64,000 nt of DNA from Actinophytocola sp. (lineage in GTDB: Bacteria; Actinomycetota; Actinomycetes; Mycobacteriales; Pseudonocardiaceae), in the NCBI GenBank assembly GCA_009377395.1, contig WHUB01000004.1, forward strand, positions 20,458 through 84,457, written 5' to 3'. A program made the position numbers and the translations under genes. Each line of letters begins with the position of its first letter. Positions within the stretch are counted from its first letter, which is position 1. Below are positions 1 to 8,198 of the stretch, in pieces. The notes under the pieces were generated by a model that worked only from the letters and a program-made list of their open reading frames with translations, ran no database searches and had not been told where the DNA came from.

Positions 1-32
1 GGGTGTCGCGCTGCGTGAGGGATAGTGGTGGG

Positions 33-512
33 GTGAGTGAACTCAGCCACGTTGACGAGTCGGGCGCGGCGCGGATGGTCGACGTCTCCGCGAAGGATCG
101 CAGCACGCGGGTCGCCACCGCGACCGGCGTCATGCGCACCACCGCCGAGGTGACCGGACTGATCGCCGAGGGCGGTCTGCCCAAGGGCGACGCGCTGGCG
201 ACCGCCCGCATCGCGGGGATCATGGGCGCCAAGCGCACGCCGGAGCTTGTGCCGCTGTGTCATCCCCTCGCCATATCGGGCGCCGAGGTCGAGTTCGACG
301 TCCAGGACGCAGAGATCGGCATTTCGGCCACCGTCCGCACCACCGATCGCACCGGGGTGGAGATGGAGGCGCTGACCGCGGTCACCGTCGCCGGGCTCAC
401 CCTGCACGACATGATCAAGGCCGTCGACCCGGCCGCGACACTGGACGCGGTGCGGCTGGAACGCAAGGAAGGCGGCAAGTCGGGGATCTGGGAGAGGCCG
501 GTGGATCGCTGA
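33..512 (+). CDS. moaC: Cyclic pyranopterin monophosphate synthase MoaC
   Basis: Cytosolic enzyme of molybdenum cofactor synthesis. It converts the MoaA product (3',8-cyclo-7,8-dihydro-GTP) to cyclic pyranopterin monophosphate. The protein (159 aa from the GTG at 33) is of normal family length. Conserved motifs are KRTPELVPLCHPL (about residues 68-80) and the TGVEMEALTAV...HDMIKAVD block (about 108-132) that carries the active-site Lys and Asp. The frame is open upstream to the window edge (GTG at 3), but the GTG at 33 gives the family-like N-terminus and has a purine-rich GAGGGA about 10 nt upstream. The stop overlaps the ATG of the next gene by one base, so the two are probably translationally coupled. 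Gene order moaC, mog-moaE, rpfA, moaD, moaA matches the M. tuberculosis moaC2-moaA2 region. Confidence 0.95.
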   Translation: MSELSHVDESGAARMVDVSAKDRSTRVATATGVMRTTAEVTGLIAEGGLPKGDALATARIAGIMGAKRTPELVPLCHPLAISGAEVEFDVQDAEIGISATVRTTDRTGVEMEALTAVTVAGLTLHDMIKAVDPAATLDAVRLERKEGGKSGIWERPVDR

Positions 513-1465
513 TGGCTGATCGCAGCGCACGCGTGATCGTCGCGTCGAACCGGGCCGCGACCGGGGTCTACGAGGATACGACTGGGCCGATCATCACCGA
601 CTGGCTCGCCGAGCGGGGCTTCGACGTCGACATGCCGGTCGTGGTGCCGGACGGTGACCCGGTCGGCACCGCGCTGCGGGACGCCGTCGCCGCCGAGGTG
701 CGGGTCGTGATCACCACCGGCGGGACCGGCGTCTCGCCGACCGACCGCACGCCCGAGGTGACGGCCACGGTGCTCGACTACGAGGTGCCCGGGCTCGCCG
801 ACGCGATCAGGAACGCCGGGCTGCCGACGGTGCCGACGGCGGTGCTGTCGCGGGGCAGGGTCGGTGTCGCGGGCACCACGCTGGTGGTGAACCTGCCCGG
901 CTCACGCGGCGGGGTGAAGGACGGCCTCGGCGTGCTCGACGACGTGCTGGACCATGCGCTGTCGCAGCTCGCCGGCGGCGACCACCCGCGCGACGACGCT
1001 GCTGCTGAAAGCGCGACCCCCGCGGTAGCCCCCGAGCCTGCCGCGAGGGTCGTGCTGTCTCAGGTCACCGACCAGTCGGTGAACGTCGATGAGCACGCCG
1101 CCGCCGTCGCCGATGCCGCGGCCGGTGCGGTCGTCAGCTTCGGCGGAGTCGTGCGCGACCACGACGGCGGTCGCACGGTCCGCTCGCTGTACTACGAGGG
1201 CCATCCGCGCGCCGGTGACGTGCTGGACGCCGTGGTGGCCGGGGTGGCCGCCCGCCACGCCGGGGTCAAGGCCATCGCGGTGAGCCACCGCATCGGTGAC
1301 CTCGCCATCGGCGACGTCGCGCTGGCGTGCGCGGTGGCCGCAGCGCACCGGCAGCAGGCGTTCGCCGCCTGCTCGGACCTGGTCGACACCGTCAAACAGC
1401 GGTTGCCGATCTGGAAGCACCAGGTCTTCGCGGACGGCACCGACGAGTGGGTCAACTCGCCTTAG
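512..1465 (+). CDS. Mog/MoaB-MoaE fusion protein (molybdopterin adenylyltransferase domain + molybdopterin synthase large subunit)
   Basis: A single 317-aa protein joins two molybdenum cofactor enzymes. Residues 1-150 are a Mog/MoaB domain: TTGGTG at 68-73 followed by the DRTPE segment, and NLPGSRGG at about 127-134. This domain adenylylates molybdopterin. After an Ala/Pro-rich linker (about 155-178), residues 180-317 form MoaE, the large subunit of molybdopterin synthase: FGGVVRDH at 210-217, AHR at 278-280, and the catalytic-lysine motif KQRLPIWK at 295-302. The MoaE partner MoaD is encoded on the opposite strand beyond rpfA. In M. tuberculosis the corresponding genes mog and moaE2 are separate neighbours, so fusion of adjacent genes is a simple explanation. 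Start overlaps the moaC stop. Confidence 0.93.
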   Translation: MADRSARVIVASNRAATGVYEDTTGPIITDWLAERGFDVDMPVVVPDGDPVGTALRDAVAAEVRVVITTGGTGVSPTDRTPEVTATVLDYEVPGLADAIRNAGLPTVPTAVLSRGRVGVAGTTLVVNLPGSRGGVKDGLGVLDDVLDHALSQLAGGDHPRDDAAAESATPAVAPEPAARVVLSQVTDQSVNVDEHAAAVADAAAGAVVSFGGVVRDHDGGRTVRSLYYEGHPRAGDVLDAVVAGVAARHAGVKAIAVSHRIGDLAIGDVALACAVAAAHRQQAFAACSDLVDTVKQRLPIWKHQVFADGTDEWVNSP

Positions 1466-1493
1466 CAGGACCAGGGCCGCGCCGCCGGGCGAT

Positions 1494-1532
1494 GCTGTGC
1501 CCCACCGCGTTCGGGGCGCGATGGGGCACAGC
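1494..1532. terminator. Bidirectional hairpin terminator between mog-moaE and rpfA
   Basis: An 11-bp perfect stem (GCTGTGCCCCA / TGGGGCACAGC) is extended inward by CGCG/CGCG after a mismatch and closed by a short loop. It lies in the 86-bp gap between the convergent 3' ends of the mog-moaE fusion and rpfA, so it can serve both transcripts. There is no clear U-run, which is common for actinobacterial terminators. Confidence 0.75.
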
Positions 1533-1551
1533 GATCAGCACGGCCCGTTGA

Positions 1552-2190
1552 TCACTGGGTGGCGATCTTCTGGCCGACCAGGATGAAGTCCGGGTCGCTG
1601 ATGTACTCCTTGTTCAGCTGGTGCAGCTTCGTCCAGCCGCCCTCGACGTTCTGCTTAGCGGCGATCTCGGACAGCGTCTCGCCCGGCTTGACGGTGTAGT
1701 CGCCCTCCGGGTTCGACTTGGCGACGCGGGCCACCACCGGGGCGGCCTCCGGTGCCGCCGCATCGACCTGGGACGAGGACGCGCCGCCACCTTCGGTGTT
1801 GGAGCCCTGGTAGCTGCCGCTCGAGCCGGCCATGTACCAGCCGGTCGAGGAGCTGCAGGAGGGCCAGGCGTCAGGGCCCTGGGCCGCGAGCACCTTCTCG
1901 GCGATGTTGATCTGCACGTACTTCGACGCCTCGTTGGGGTAGCCAGAGCCGCCGTAGGCGCGCCAGGTTTCCAGCGAGAACTGGAGACCACCGTAGTAGC
2001 CGTTGCCGGTGCTGATGCTCCAGTCACCGCTGCTCTCGCACTGCGCCAGCATGTCCCAGTCGGGGGCATACGACGCGCTGGCGGGGGCTGCCATCGCGAT
2101 CGGAGCGCCGACCGCGATGCCTGCGACGGCAACGCGAGCGAGGTTGCGGGCGGTCGTAGACAGGGTTCGGTGCTTGCCTCGGTAAGACAT
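1552..2190 (-). CDS. rpfA: Resuscitation-promoting factor (RpfA-type), secreted transglycosylase with LysM domain
   Basis: Secreted muralytic enzyme that cleaves peptidoglycan and promotes growth from dormancy. The 212-aa product has a basic N-terminus and hydrophobic stretch ending in APASAS (signal peptide, cleavage near residue 40), then a Rpf transglycosylase-like domain (about 41-112) with the catalytic Glu in CESSGDW (E52) and the Cys pair C51/C112. A Ser/Gly/Ala-rich linker follows, and a C-terminal LysM peptidoglycan-binding domain (about 164-210, YTVKPGETLSEIA...). It sits between moaE and moaD as rpfA (Rv0867c) does in M. tuberculosis. A GGAGG lies about 14 nt before the ATG, a long spacing. 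A CRP-type site and a structured leader lie upstream (separate entries). Confidence 0.92.
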   Translation of the reverse strand: MSYRGKHRTLSTTARNLARVAVAGIAVGAPIAMAAPASASYAPDWDMLAQCESSGDWSISTGNGYYGGLQFSLETWRAYGGSGYPNEASKYVQINIAEKVLAAQGPDAWPSCSSSTGWYMAGSSGSYQGSNTEGGGASSSQVDAAAPEAAPVVARVAKSNPEGDYTVKPGETLSEIAAKQNVEGGWTKLHQLNKEYISDPDFILVGQKIATQ

Positions 2191-2345
2191 GAGCCAATCT
2201 CATTCCTCCGCGCCGCCTTCTGGCCTGGGGGTGTCCCCGCGTCCCTGTCCCGGAGTTTGCTTTCGTTCGGGGTTAGTAACGGGAACGCCGCCGGACAGGG
2301 TTTGGCGAACGGCTTCCCGGTCTTGCCGTGGCTGGTCGGGGCCAA
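2191..2345 (-). ncRNA. Structured 5' leader of rpfA, candidate c-di-AMP (ydaO-type) riboswitch
   Basis: The rpfA leader on the minus strand is GC-rich and strongly self-complementary, in contrast to the AT-rich DNA further upstream. One clear stem pairs CCCTGTCCGG (about 2291-2300) with CCGGGACAGGG (about 2243-2253), enclosing a CCGTTACTAACCCCG segment that resembles the CCGUCAGCUAACCUCG element conserved in ydaO riboswitches. Riboswitches of this class are known upstream of rpf genes in actinobacteria. The match was made by eye only and no full secondary structure was fitted; it could be another kind of structured leader. Confidence 0.35.
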
Positions 2346-2395
2346 CCGACAGTCGACGGTACGTAACCGAAAGGAAGATCGGAAATTTTAAGGGA

Positions 2396-2411
2396 CGTGA
2401 TCTACATCACA
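2396..2411. promoter_or_regulatory. CRP/GlxR-type binding site upstream of rpfA
   Basis: The 16-mer CGTGATCTACATCACA matches the CRP consensus TGTGA-N6-TCACA at 9 of 10 specified positions. It lies about 205 bp upstream of rpfA in an AT-rich promoter region, just upstream of the structured leader. rpfA of M. tuberculosis is a known CRP (Rv3676) target, and rpf genes of corynebacteria are controlled by GlxR, so the site fits the family biology. Whether it activates or represses depends on a transcription start that I cannot place with certainty. Confidence 0.75.
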
Positions 2412-2704
2412 GTAACAATATTGTTTGGATAACGATCCGGACATCTGTGCAGGTCAAAGCGCTGCTAATGACCCATTATCGTTTACCTGTATATAACCCA
2501 TAGTGAGGTCTGCATCACGTGGTTACGGTGCCAATGGACCGTTGGTAAGGATGGTTCAAACGGACTTCGCAGGATGTCATACGCCACAGGTAACGCGAGC
2601 CGCGCCATTAGAAACGGCCCCGGAATCGCGTCAAAACCGGGTCAGAATCGAATTGGAGTTGCGCCAGGAAAGGATCGAGAAAATATTTCGCTGATCGCGA
2701 ACTC
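2412..2704. other. AT-rich intergenic DNA between rpfA leader and moaD
   Basis: About 290 bp with clearly lower GC than the rest of the window (for example 2401-2500 and 2640-2700). No convincing gene was found: the open frames crossing it lack coding-like composition and homology. It probably holds the rpfA promoter and the 3' flank of moaD; no perfect hairpin terminator for moaD was seen. Confidence 0.5.
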
Positions 2705-2977
2705 TCAGCCGCCCGCGAACGGTGGCAGCACGTCGAGCTGGGCGCCGTCGCGCAGCGGGGTGGAGTGGCGACGCACCGCTACCTCGTCGAGCAGGAAGCT
2801 GGCCGCCGTCAGCACCCGCGCCAGCGCCGCGTCGTGGTGGCGGCGCATCGCGTCGAGAGCGGCGGCCAGATCGGCGCCGTCGGGCAGGCTGATGGTCTCG
2901 GCGTCGGTGCCCGCCGCCGCCCGTGCGGAGGCGTAGTAGCGCACCTGGACCGTGATGGTGCCGGGCTTGTCGGTCAT
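2705..2977 (-). CDS. moaD: Molybdopterin synthase sulfur carrier subunit MoaD
   Basis: Ubiquitin-like sulfur carrier (90 aa) that supplies the dithiolene sulfurs to the MoaE subunit. It ends in PPFAGG, the C-terminal Gly-Gly needed for thiocarboxylation, and has the normal MoaD length and fold signature (VQVRYYASARAAAGT at the start, LPDGADLAAAL in the middle). Start ATG at 2977 lies 5 nt downstream of the moaA stop, so moaA and moaD form an operon. Its partner is the MoaE half of the fusion protein encoded on the other side of rpfA. Confidence 0.93.
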   Translation of the reverse strand: MTDKPGTITVQVRYYASARAAAGTDAETISLPDGADLAAALDAMRRHHDAALARVLTAASFLLDEVAVRRHSTPLRDGAQLDVLPPFAGG

Positions 2978-2982
2978 CGGTG

Positions 2983-4050
2983 CTAGCCGCCGATGGAGCT
3001 CATCGGCCGCAGCGGCTGCGCGAACCCGGCGTCGTTGATCTCGTGGCCCGCGAGCTTGGCCCACATCGTCGCGCGCCAGGTATCGGCGATGTCCTCGTCC
3101 GACGCGTCCCCGCGCAGCATCGCCCGCAGATCGGTCTCCCGCTGGCTGAACAGGCAGGACCGGATCGCGCCGTCCGCGGTGAGTCTGGTGCGGTCGCACG
3201 CGGCGCAGAAGGGCCGGGTCACCGAGGCGATCACGCCGACGTCGCCGGGTCCGCCGTCGACCAGCCAGCGCTCGGCCGGCGCCCCGCCGCGTTCCTCGCC
3301 GCTCGGGGTCAGCGTGAACTTGGTCCGCAGCAGCGACAGGATCTCCTCCGCGGTGATCATCGCGCTGCGGTCCCAGCTGTGCTGCGCGTCGAGCGGCATC
3401 TGCTCGATGAACCGCAGGTGGTAGCCGTTGTCGAGGCAGAACCGCAGCAGTCCGGTCGCCTCGTGCTCGTTGACACCCGGCAGCAGCACCGAGTTGATCT
3501 TGACGGGGTTCATGCCCGCGTCGCGCGCGGCCGCCATCCCGGCGAGCACATGGCTGAGCCGGTCGCGGCGGGCGATGCGGATGAAGGTGTCTCGCTCGAC
3601 GGTGTCGAGCGAGACGTTGATCCGGTCGAGGCCCGCCGCCGCCAGCTTGGCCGCCCGCTTGGCGAGGCCGATGCCGTTGGTCGTCATCGCGACCCTCGGC
3701 CTCGGCCGGAGCGAGGTGATCTCCGCGATCAGGTTCTCGAGGCCCGGCCGCAGCAGCGGCTCGCCGCCGGTGAGCCGGATATCGGTGATGCCGAGCCGCT
3801 CGACCGCGATGCGCAACAGCCGGAGCAGTTCGGCGTCGGAGAGCACCTGCTCGTCGGGCATCCAGTCGAGGCCCTCTTCCGGCATGCAGTAGGTGCAGCG
3901 CAGGTTGCACTTGTCGGTCAGCGATACGCGCAGGTCGGTCGCGACCCTGCCGAACGTGTCGATCAGTGCTGGCGTGTCTGGCCGTCCCGTGGTGTCGGCC
4001 GTGCCTGCATCACCGACCACGCGGGGTAGGCCGAGGTTAATCGCGGTCAC
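2983..4050 (-). CDS. moaA: GTP 3',8-cyclase MoaA (radical SAM)
   Basis: First enzyme of molybdenum cofactor synthesis; a radical-SAM protein that rearranges GTP. From the GTG at 4050 it is 355 aa. The N-terminal [4Fe-4S] cluster motif CNLRCTYC is at 48-55, LTGGEPLL follows near 90, and the C-terminal cluster region FCAACDRTRLTADG...CLF is near 275-305. The protein ends in the GG tail required for MoaA function. The frame stays open upstream to 4095, but VTAINLGLPRV aligns with the start of mycobacterial MoaA2 (MTVTALGVPTV), so 4050 was chosen. Transcribed with moaD. Confidence 0.94.
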   Translation of the reverse strand: MTAINLGLPRVVGDAGTADTTGRPDTPALIDTFGRVATDLRVSLTDKCNLRCTYCMPEEGLDWMPDEQVLSDAELLRLLRIAVERLGITDIRLTGGEPLLRPGLENLIAEITSLRPRPRVAMTTNGIGLAKRAAKLAAAGLDRINVSLDTVERDTFIRIARRDRLSHVLAGMAAARDAGMNPVKINSVLLPGVNEHEATGLLRFCLDNGYHLRFIEQMPLDAQHSWDRSAMITAEEILSLLRTKFTLTPSGEERGGAPAERWLVDGGPGDVGVIASVTRPFCAACDRTRLTADGAIRSCLFSQRETDLRAMLRGDASDEDIADTWRATMWAKLAGHEINDAGFAQPLRPMSSIGG

Positions 4051-4177
4051 CCTTCTCAGGGTAACGGCGAGAGTGACACAAATGACCCCCTCCAACTGGG
4101 CGCGATCGTCCCAGATAACCGCATACGCGGGTTGTCATGCCTGTTGTCTCCGCATTTGAGCGGATAGAGTGAGTCCT

Positions 4178-4582
4178 GTGGCGCAATTTCGGATTTCAGA
4201 TGTCGCCGATCTGCTGGGTGTGAGTGATGACACGGTCCGGCGATGGGTCAAGTCGGGCCAGCTCCCCGCCGTCGAGACCAGCGGTCGCACGGTCATCGAC
4301 GGCGCACGGCTGGCCGCGTTCGCCCGCGAGCGTGCGGCGGCCGCCGAGGACCCGTCCGCGGTGCGGCGCTCGGCGCGCAACCGCTTCGTTGGGCTGGTCA
4401 CCAAGGTCATCGCCGACACCGTTATGGCGCAGGTCGAGATCCAGGCCGGGCCACACCGGGTGGTGTCGCTGATGAGCGCCGAAGCCGTGCGCGACCTCGG
4501 CCTCGCGCCCGGCGAGCTGGCCGTCGCCGTCGTCAAGGCGACCAACGTGGTGGTGGAAACGCCGGGAGGTTCCCATGTATAA
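4178..4582 (+). CDS. HTH-TOBE protein, probable molybdate-responsive regulator/molbindin
   Basis: 134-aa protein with two parts. Residues 1-50 are a MerR/excisionase-type helix-turn-helix (FRISDVADLLGVSDDTVRRWVKSGQLPAV). Residues 65-132 are a single TOBE (molbindin) domain (NRFVGLVTKVIADTVMAQVEIQAG...LAVAVVKATNVVVE), which binds molybdate or tungstate in ModE and molbindins. By position it probably senses molybdate and controls or buffers uptake through modABC, which starts inside its last codons (8-bp overlap). The GTG at 4178 is preferred over the GTG at 4169 because of an upstream GAGTGAG. Small HTH-TOBE proteins of this form accompany mod genes in other actinobacteria; DNA binding is inferred. 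Confidence 0.85.
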   Translation: MAQFRISDVADLLGVSDDTVRRWVKSGQLPAVETSGRTVIDGARLAAFARERAAAAEDPSAVRRSARNRFVGLVTKVIADTVMAQVEIQAGPHRVVSLMSAEAVRDLGLAPGELAVAVVKATNVVVETPGGSHV

Positions 4583-5312
4583 GGTCACGGCCGCCGTGCT
4601 CGTCGCGCTGCTCGCGCTGAGCGGGTGCACGACGGCGTCGTCGAAGGAGACGCTGACGGTGTTCGCCGCCTCGTCGCTGACCGAGGTCTTCGGCACGCTG
4701 GAGCAGCGGTTCGAACGCGCCCACCCCGAAGTGGACGTCCAGATCAGCTACGATGGCTCCTCGACGCTGGCCGAGCAGCTCGCCCAGGGCGCCTCGGCCG
4801 ACGTCTTCGCCTCGGCCGACGCCAAGATCATGAGCGAGGTCGCCCGCAAGGGCCTGGTCGAGGGCGCGCCGAAGCCGTTCGCGACCAACGCGCTGACCAT
4901 CGCCGTGCAGCAGGGCAACCCGCTCGGCATCACCGGCCTGTCCGACCTCGCCCGGGAGGAGCTCACCACCGTGGCGTGCCAGCCGCAGGTGCCGTGCGGC
5001 AACGCGGCGCGGGAGCTGCTGGCGCGCCACGGCGTCACACCCAGCTTCGACAGCGAGGAGTCGGAGGTGAAGTCCGTGATGTCGAAGGTGCTCATCGGGG
5101 AGGCCGATGCCGGGCTGGTCTACGTCACCGACGTGCTCGCCGACAGCGACAATGTCGACGGCGTGACGATCCCCGGCGCGAAGCAGGTCCGCAACACCTA
5201 TCCGATCGCGACGCTCGACGACGCCGGCCCGCTCGCGGACGACTTCCAGCGGTATGTGATCGAGCAGGGTCAGGGCGCGCTGCGATCGGCCGGGTTCGGC
5301 CCGCCGCGATGA
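4575..5312 (+). CDS. modA: Molybdate ABC transporter, substrate-binding lipoprotein ModA
   Basis: Extracytoplasmic molybdate/tungstate-binding protein, 245 aa, anchored as a lipoprotein: [18 protein letters not shown] gives a signal peptide with an LSGC lipobox (lipidated Cys18). The mature part opens with [13 protein letters not shown] and contains [24 protein letters not shown], the oxyanion-binding pattern of ModA. A strong GGGAGGT lies 4 nt before the ATG at 4575. The stop overlaps modB (ATGA). It is the first of three transporter genes in one operon with the upstream HTH-TOBE gene. Confidence 0.95.
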   Translation: MYKVTAAVLVALLALSGCTTASSKETLTVFAASSLTEVFGTLEQRFERAHPEVDVQISYDGSSTLAEQLAQGASADVFASADAKIMSEVARKGLVEGAPKPFATNALTIAVQQGNPLGITGLSDLAREELTTVACQPQVPCGNAARELLARHGVTPSFDSEESEVKSVMSKVLIGEADAGLVYVTDVLADSDNVDGVTIPGAKQVRNTYPIATLDDAGPLADDFQRYVIEQGQGALRSAGFGPPR

Positions 5313-6118
5313 CCGCCAAGCGGCTCGCCCCGGCCGGCCGCGTGCCCCGGGTGCTGTGGCTGCCGGCGGCGCTGGCGCTGGCGCTGGTGACGCTGCCGGT
5401 CGTCGGGCTGTTGCTGCGGACGGACTACGCGCGGCTGCCCTCGCTGCTGACCTCGGCGGCCTCGCTGCACGCCCTGCGACTGTCGTTGTCCACTGCGGCG
5501 CTGTCGACCGTGCTGTGCGTGCTGCTCGGCGTCCCGCTCGCGGTGGTGCTCGCCCGGTCGGCGCTGCGGGGGGTGCGGGTGCTGCGCGCGGTGGTGCTGC
5601 TGCCGCTGGTGCTGCCGCCCGTCGTCGGCGGCTTCGCGCTGCTCTACACGCTCGGCCGCACCGGCTTCGTCGGCTACCTGCTCGACGTCACGACCGGCAT
5701 CCAGGTGCCGTTCACCACGGGCGCCGTCGTGATCGCGCAGACCTTCGTCGCGATGCCGTTCCTCGTCGTCAGCGTCGAAGGGGCGCTGCGGGCGACCGGA
5801 GAGGACTACGAGCGGGTCGCCGCGACCCTCGGCGCGCGGCCGTCGACGGTGTTCAGCAGGGTCACCTGCCCGCTGCTGCTGCCCGCGCTCGGCTCCGGCG
5901 TCGTGCTGAGCTTCGCCCGGGCGCTCGGCGAGTTCGGCGCGACGATCACCTTCGCGGGCAGCCTCGAAGGCGTCACCCGCACCCTGCCGCTCGAGGTCTA
6001 CAACCAGGCCTCGGTCAACATCGACAGCGCGGTGGCGCTCTCGCTGCTGCTCATCGTGATCGCGATCCTGGTGATCGTGGTGGCACGGCCGCGCTCGATC
6101 GAGGGGGTGCGGGCGTGA
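5309..6118 (+). CDS. modB: Molybdate ABC transporter permease ModB
   Basis: Integral membrane permease (269 aa) of the molybdate importer. It has several hydrophobic segments and the cytoplasmic EAA-like loop [25 protein letters not shown], which docks with the ATPase, followed by [14 protein letters not shown], typical of ModB/CysT permeases. Start ATG at 5309 overlaps the modA stop, and its own stop overlaps the modC GTG, so the three are translationally coupled. Confidence 0.95.
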   Translation: MTAKRLAPAGRVPRVLWLPAALALALVTLPVVGLLLRTDYARLPSLLTSAASLHALRLSLSTAALSTVLCVLLGVPLAVVLARSALRGVRVLRAVVLLPLVLPPVVGGFALLYTLGRTGFVGYLLDVTTGIQVPFTTGAVVIAQTFVAMPFLVVSVEGALRATGEDYERVAATLGARPSTVFSRVTCPLLLPALGSGVVLSFARALGEFGATITFAGSLEGVTRTLPLEVYNQASVNIDSAVALSLLLIVIAILVIVVARPRSIEGVRA

Positions 6119-7194
6119 CCGGACTGCACGCGACGCTGCGGCTGCGCCGGGACGGCTTCGCGCTCGACGTCGCGCTGAACGTGCCCGACACCGGGGTGCT
6201 CGCGGTGCTCGGGCCGAACGGCTCCGGCAAGTCGACGCTGCTTGACTGTCTCGCCGGTCTGCTGCGCCCCGCCGAGGCCAGCGTCAGCATCGGCGGCACC
6301 GACGTCACCGGTCTGCCGCCACCGGAGCGCAGGGTCGGGCTGTTGCGGCAGGACCCGCTGCTCTTCCCGCACCTGAGCGTGCTCGACAACGTGGCATTCG
6401 GCCCGCGCTCGCGTGGCAGCGGCAGACAGCGGGCGCGGGAGCTGGCGCGGCGCTGGCTCGACGAGATCGGCGTCGCGGAGTTCGCCGACCGCAGGCCGGC
6501 GCGGCTCTCCGGCGGCCAGGCACAGCGGGTCGCGCTCGCGCGGGCGCTCGCCACCGACCCCGCGCTGCTGCTGCTCGACGAGCCGCTCGCCGCGCTCGAC
6601 GTGGACGCCGCCCCGGCGATGCGCGCGGCGCTGCGGTCGGTGCTGCGGCAGCGGCAGCCGGGCCGGGTGGCCGTCGTCGTCACCCACGACCCGCTCGACG
6701 CCATCAGCCTCGCCGACCACGTGCTCGTGCTCGCCGACGGCCAGGTCGTCGAGCAGGGACCGACCAGATCGGTGCTCGCCGCGCCGCGCACCGGGTTCAC
6801 CGCCCGGATCGCCGGGCTCAACCTCGTCGCGGGCGAGGCGGGCCCGGATGGCTTACGGGTCGGCGACCAGCTGCTCAGCGGCGTGCTCGCCGAGGACGCC
6901 GTCGTCGCGGAGCCGGCCGTGGCCGTGTTCCCGCCGCACGCGGTGTCGGTGTACCCGCGGGACGACGCGCCGCACGGCAGCCCGCGCAACACCGCGCCGG
7001 CCACGGTCGGCTCGGTCGAGCCGCACGGGCCGGTGATCCGGCTGCGCGCCACGGCGGACGGGCAGGGGTGGACGTCCGGCGTCGCCGCCGACCTCACCCC
7101 GGCTGCCGTCGCCGATCTCGGCATCGACGTCGGCAGCCGGGTGCTGCTCTCCGTGAAAGCCGCCGCGGTCGAGGTGCACCCCGCGAACCCCTGA
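6115..7194 (+). CDS. modC: Molybdate ABC transporter ATP-binding protein ModC
   Basis: ATPase of the molybdate importer, 359 aa. Walker [10 protein letters not shown] at 33-41, ABC signature LSGGQAQR at 131-138, Walker B LLLLDEP at 151-157 and the H-loop VVTHD are all intact. The C-terminal region (about 285-355: [25 protein letters not shown]) is a TOBE domain, the molybdate-responsive regulatory part of ModC. GTG start overlaps the modB stop. The closest functional partners are ModA and ModB immediately upstream. Confidence 0.95.
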   Translation: MTGLHATLRLRRDGFALDVALNVPDTGVLAVLGPNGSGKSTLLDCLAGLLRPAEASVSIGGTDVTGLPPPERRVGLLRQDPLLFPHLSVLDNVAFGPRSRGSGRQRARELARRWLDEIGVAEFADRRPARLSGGQAQRVALARALATDPALLLLDEPLAALDVDAAPAMRAALRSVLRQRQPGRVAVVVTHDPLDAISLADHVLVLADGQVVEQGPTRSVLAAPRTGFTARIAGLNLVAGEAGPDGLRVGDQLLSGVLAEDAVVAEPAVAVFPPHAVSVYPRDDAPHGSPRNTAPATVGSVEPHGPVIRLRATADGQGWTSGVAADLTPAAVADLGIDVGSRVLLSVKAAAVEVHPANP

Positions 7195-7233
7195 ACTGCG
7201 GCGACCGGATGCGGCCGCATATCGTTTGGGACT

Positions 7234-8034
7234 GTGAGTAGTGAGCCAGCGACCTACGTGGTGGGCGACGTGCACGGGCACGTCAAGCCACTGCTGGCTG
7301 AGCTGCAGGAGCGCGGGCTGGTCGACGCGTCCGGCGACTGGGCGGCGGGCGAGACCCACCTGTGGTTCCTCGGCGACTTCGTCGACCGCGGCCCGGACGG
7401 CATCGGCGTCATCGATCTCGTCATGCGGCTCGACCGGCAGGCGGCCGAGGCGGGTGGTCAGGTGCAGACGCTGCTGGGCAATCACGAGATCCTGCTGCTC
7501 GGCGTGCACCGCTTCGGCGGCGCCGAGGTGCCCTCGGACCACGGCCACCGCAGCTTCGACCGGAGCTGGGCGCTCAACGGCGGCCAGCAGTCCGACGTCG
7601 ACGCGCTGACGCCGGAGCACATCGACTGGCTGGTCCAGCGCCCCGCCGTCGCGCAGGCCGCCGACCACCTGCTGCTGCACTCGGACACGCTGGAGTACTT
7701 CGAGTGGGGCACGACAGTCGAGGGCATCAACGACGCGGTGCGCGACACCCTCGCCGGGCACGACCTCGCCGAGTGGTGGGAGGTCTGGCGGCGGATGACG
7801 ACGCGGTACGCGTTCCGTGGCCCTGATGGCCCCGAGGTCGCGGCGCTGGTGCTCGACCGGCTCGGCGGCAGCCGCATCGTGCACGGCCACAGCGTGATCG
7901 CCGACCAGCTCGGCGTGCACCCGATGGACATCGAGGCGCCGCTGCTCTACGCGGGCGGCAAGGTCCTCGGCGTCGACGGCGGCCTCTTCGTCGGCGGCCC
8001 GTGTCTCGTCGTGCCGCTGCCCTGGCAGGAGTGA
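7234..8034 (+). CDS. Calcineurin-like metallophosphoesterase
   Basis: 266-aa cytosolic phosphoesterase. The metal-binding motifs of the superfamily are all present in order: GDVHGH (about residues 11-16), GDFVDRG (about 48-54), GNHE (about 81-84) and GHS near 217. This is closest in layout to PPP-type/ApaH-like phosphatases. Substrate is unknown. The GTG start has no Shine-Dalgarno, but a TATCGT -10 element ends 8 nt upstream, so the mRNA is probably leaderless. Its stop lies 3 nt before long palindromic repeat copy A. Confidence 0.85.
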   Translation: MSSEPATYVVGDVHGHVKPLLAELQERGLVDASGDWAAGETHLWFLGDFVDRGPDGIGVIDLVMRLDRQAAEAGGQVQTLLGNHEILLLGVHRFGGAEVPSDHGHRSFDRSWALNGGQQSDVDALTPEHIDWLVQRPAVAQAADHLLLHSDTLEYFEWGTTVEGINDAVRDTLAGHDLAEWWEVWRRMTTRYAFRGPDGPEVAALVLDRLGGSRIVHGHSVIADQLGVHPMDIEAPLLYAGGKVLGVDGGLFVGGPCLVVPLPWQE

Positions 8035-8037
8035 CCA

Positions 8038-8198
8038 GGGTGTGTCTGCCAACCTCGCTGATCGCGGTCTTCGCGCCCAGATCGCCGCCGGGCTGCGTTG
8101 TCGTCGGCGCACATAGCTCCGCTATGCGCCCCTCCTCCGCCTTGCCGGCGACAATCTGGATCACGAATCCCATCGATCGGAGATTGGCAGACACACCC
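8038..8198. repeat. Long palindromic intergenic repeat, copy A
   Basis: 161-bp imperfect palindrome between convergent genes. The outer arms GGGTGTGTCTGCCAACCTC (8038-8056) and its near-complement at 8180-8198 differ at one of 19 positions. Pairing continues inward with mismatches to a central CATAG-CTCCG-CTATG hairpin near 8110-8126. It starts 3 nt after one stop codon and touches the stop of phzF, so it is the whole intergenic region. Copies B (11469-11630) and C (22820-22982, inverted) share the core. No coding capacity or transposase is seen. It could be a bidirectional terminator, a MITE-like element, or both. Confidence 0.9.

Noticed and set aside
2503..2936. Open frames in the rpfA-moaD gap on the + strand
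   Set aside because: They cover AT-rich promoter DNA and then the complement of moaD; no homology, no ribosome-binding site, overlap a certain gene.
4051..4177. Molybdenum cofactor riboswitch between moaA and the HTH-TOBE gene
   Set aside because: I looked for a structured leader here, but the gap is short and shows no long pairing.
8038..8198. Palindromic repeat as an insertion sequence
   Set aside because: No transposase reading frame, too short, and no flanking target duplication. A non-autonomous origin remains possible but cannot be shown.
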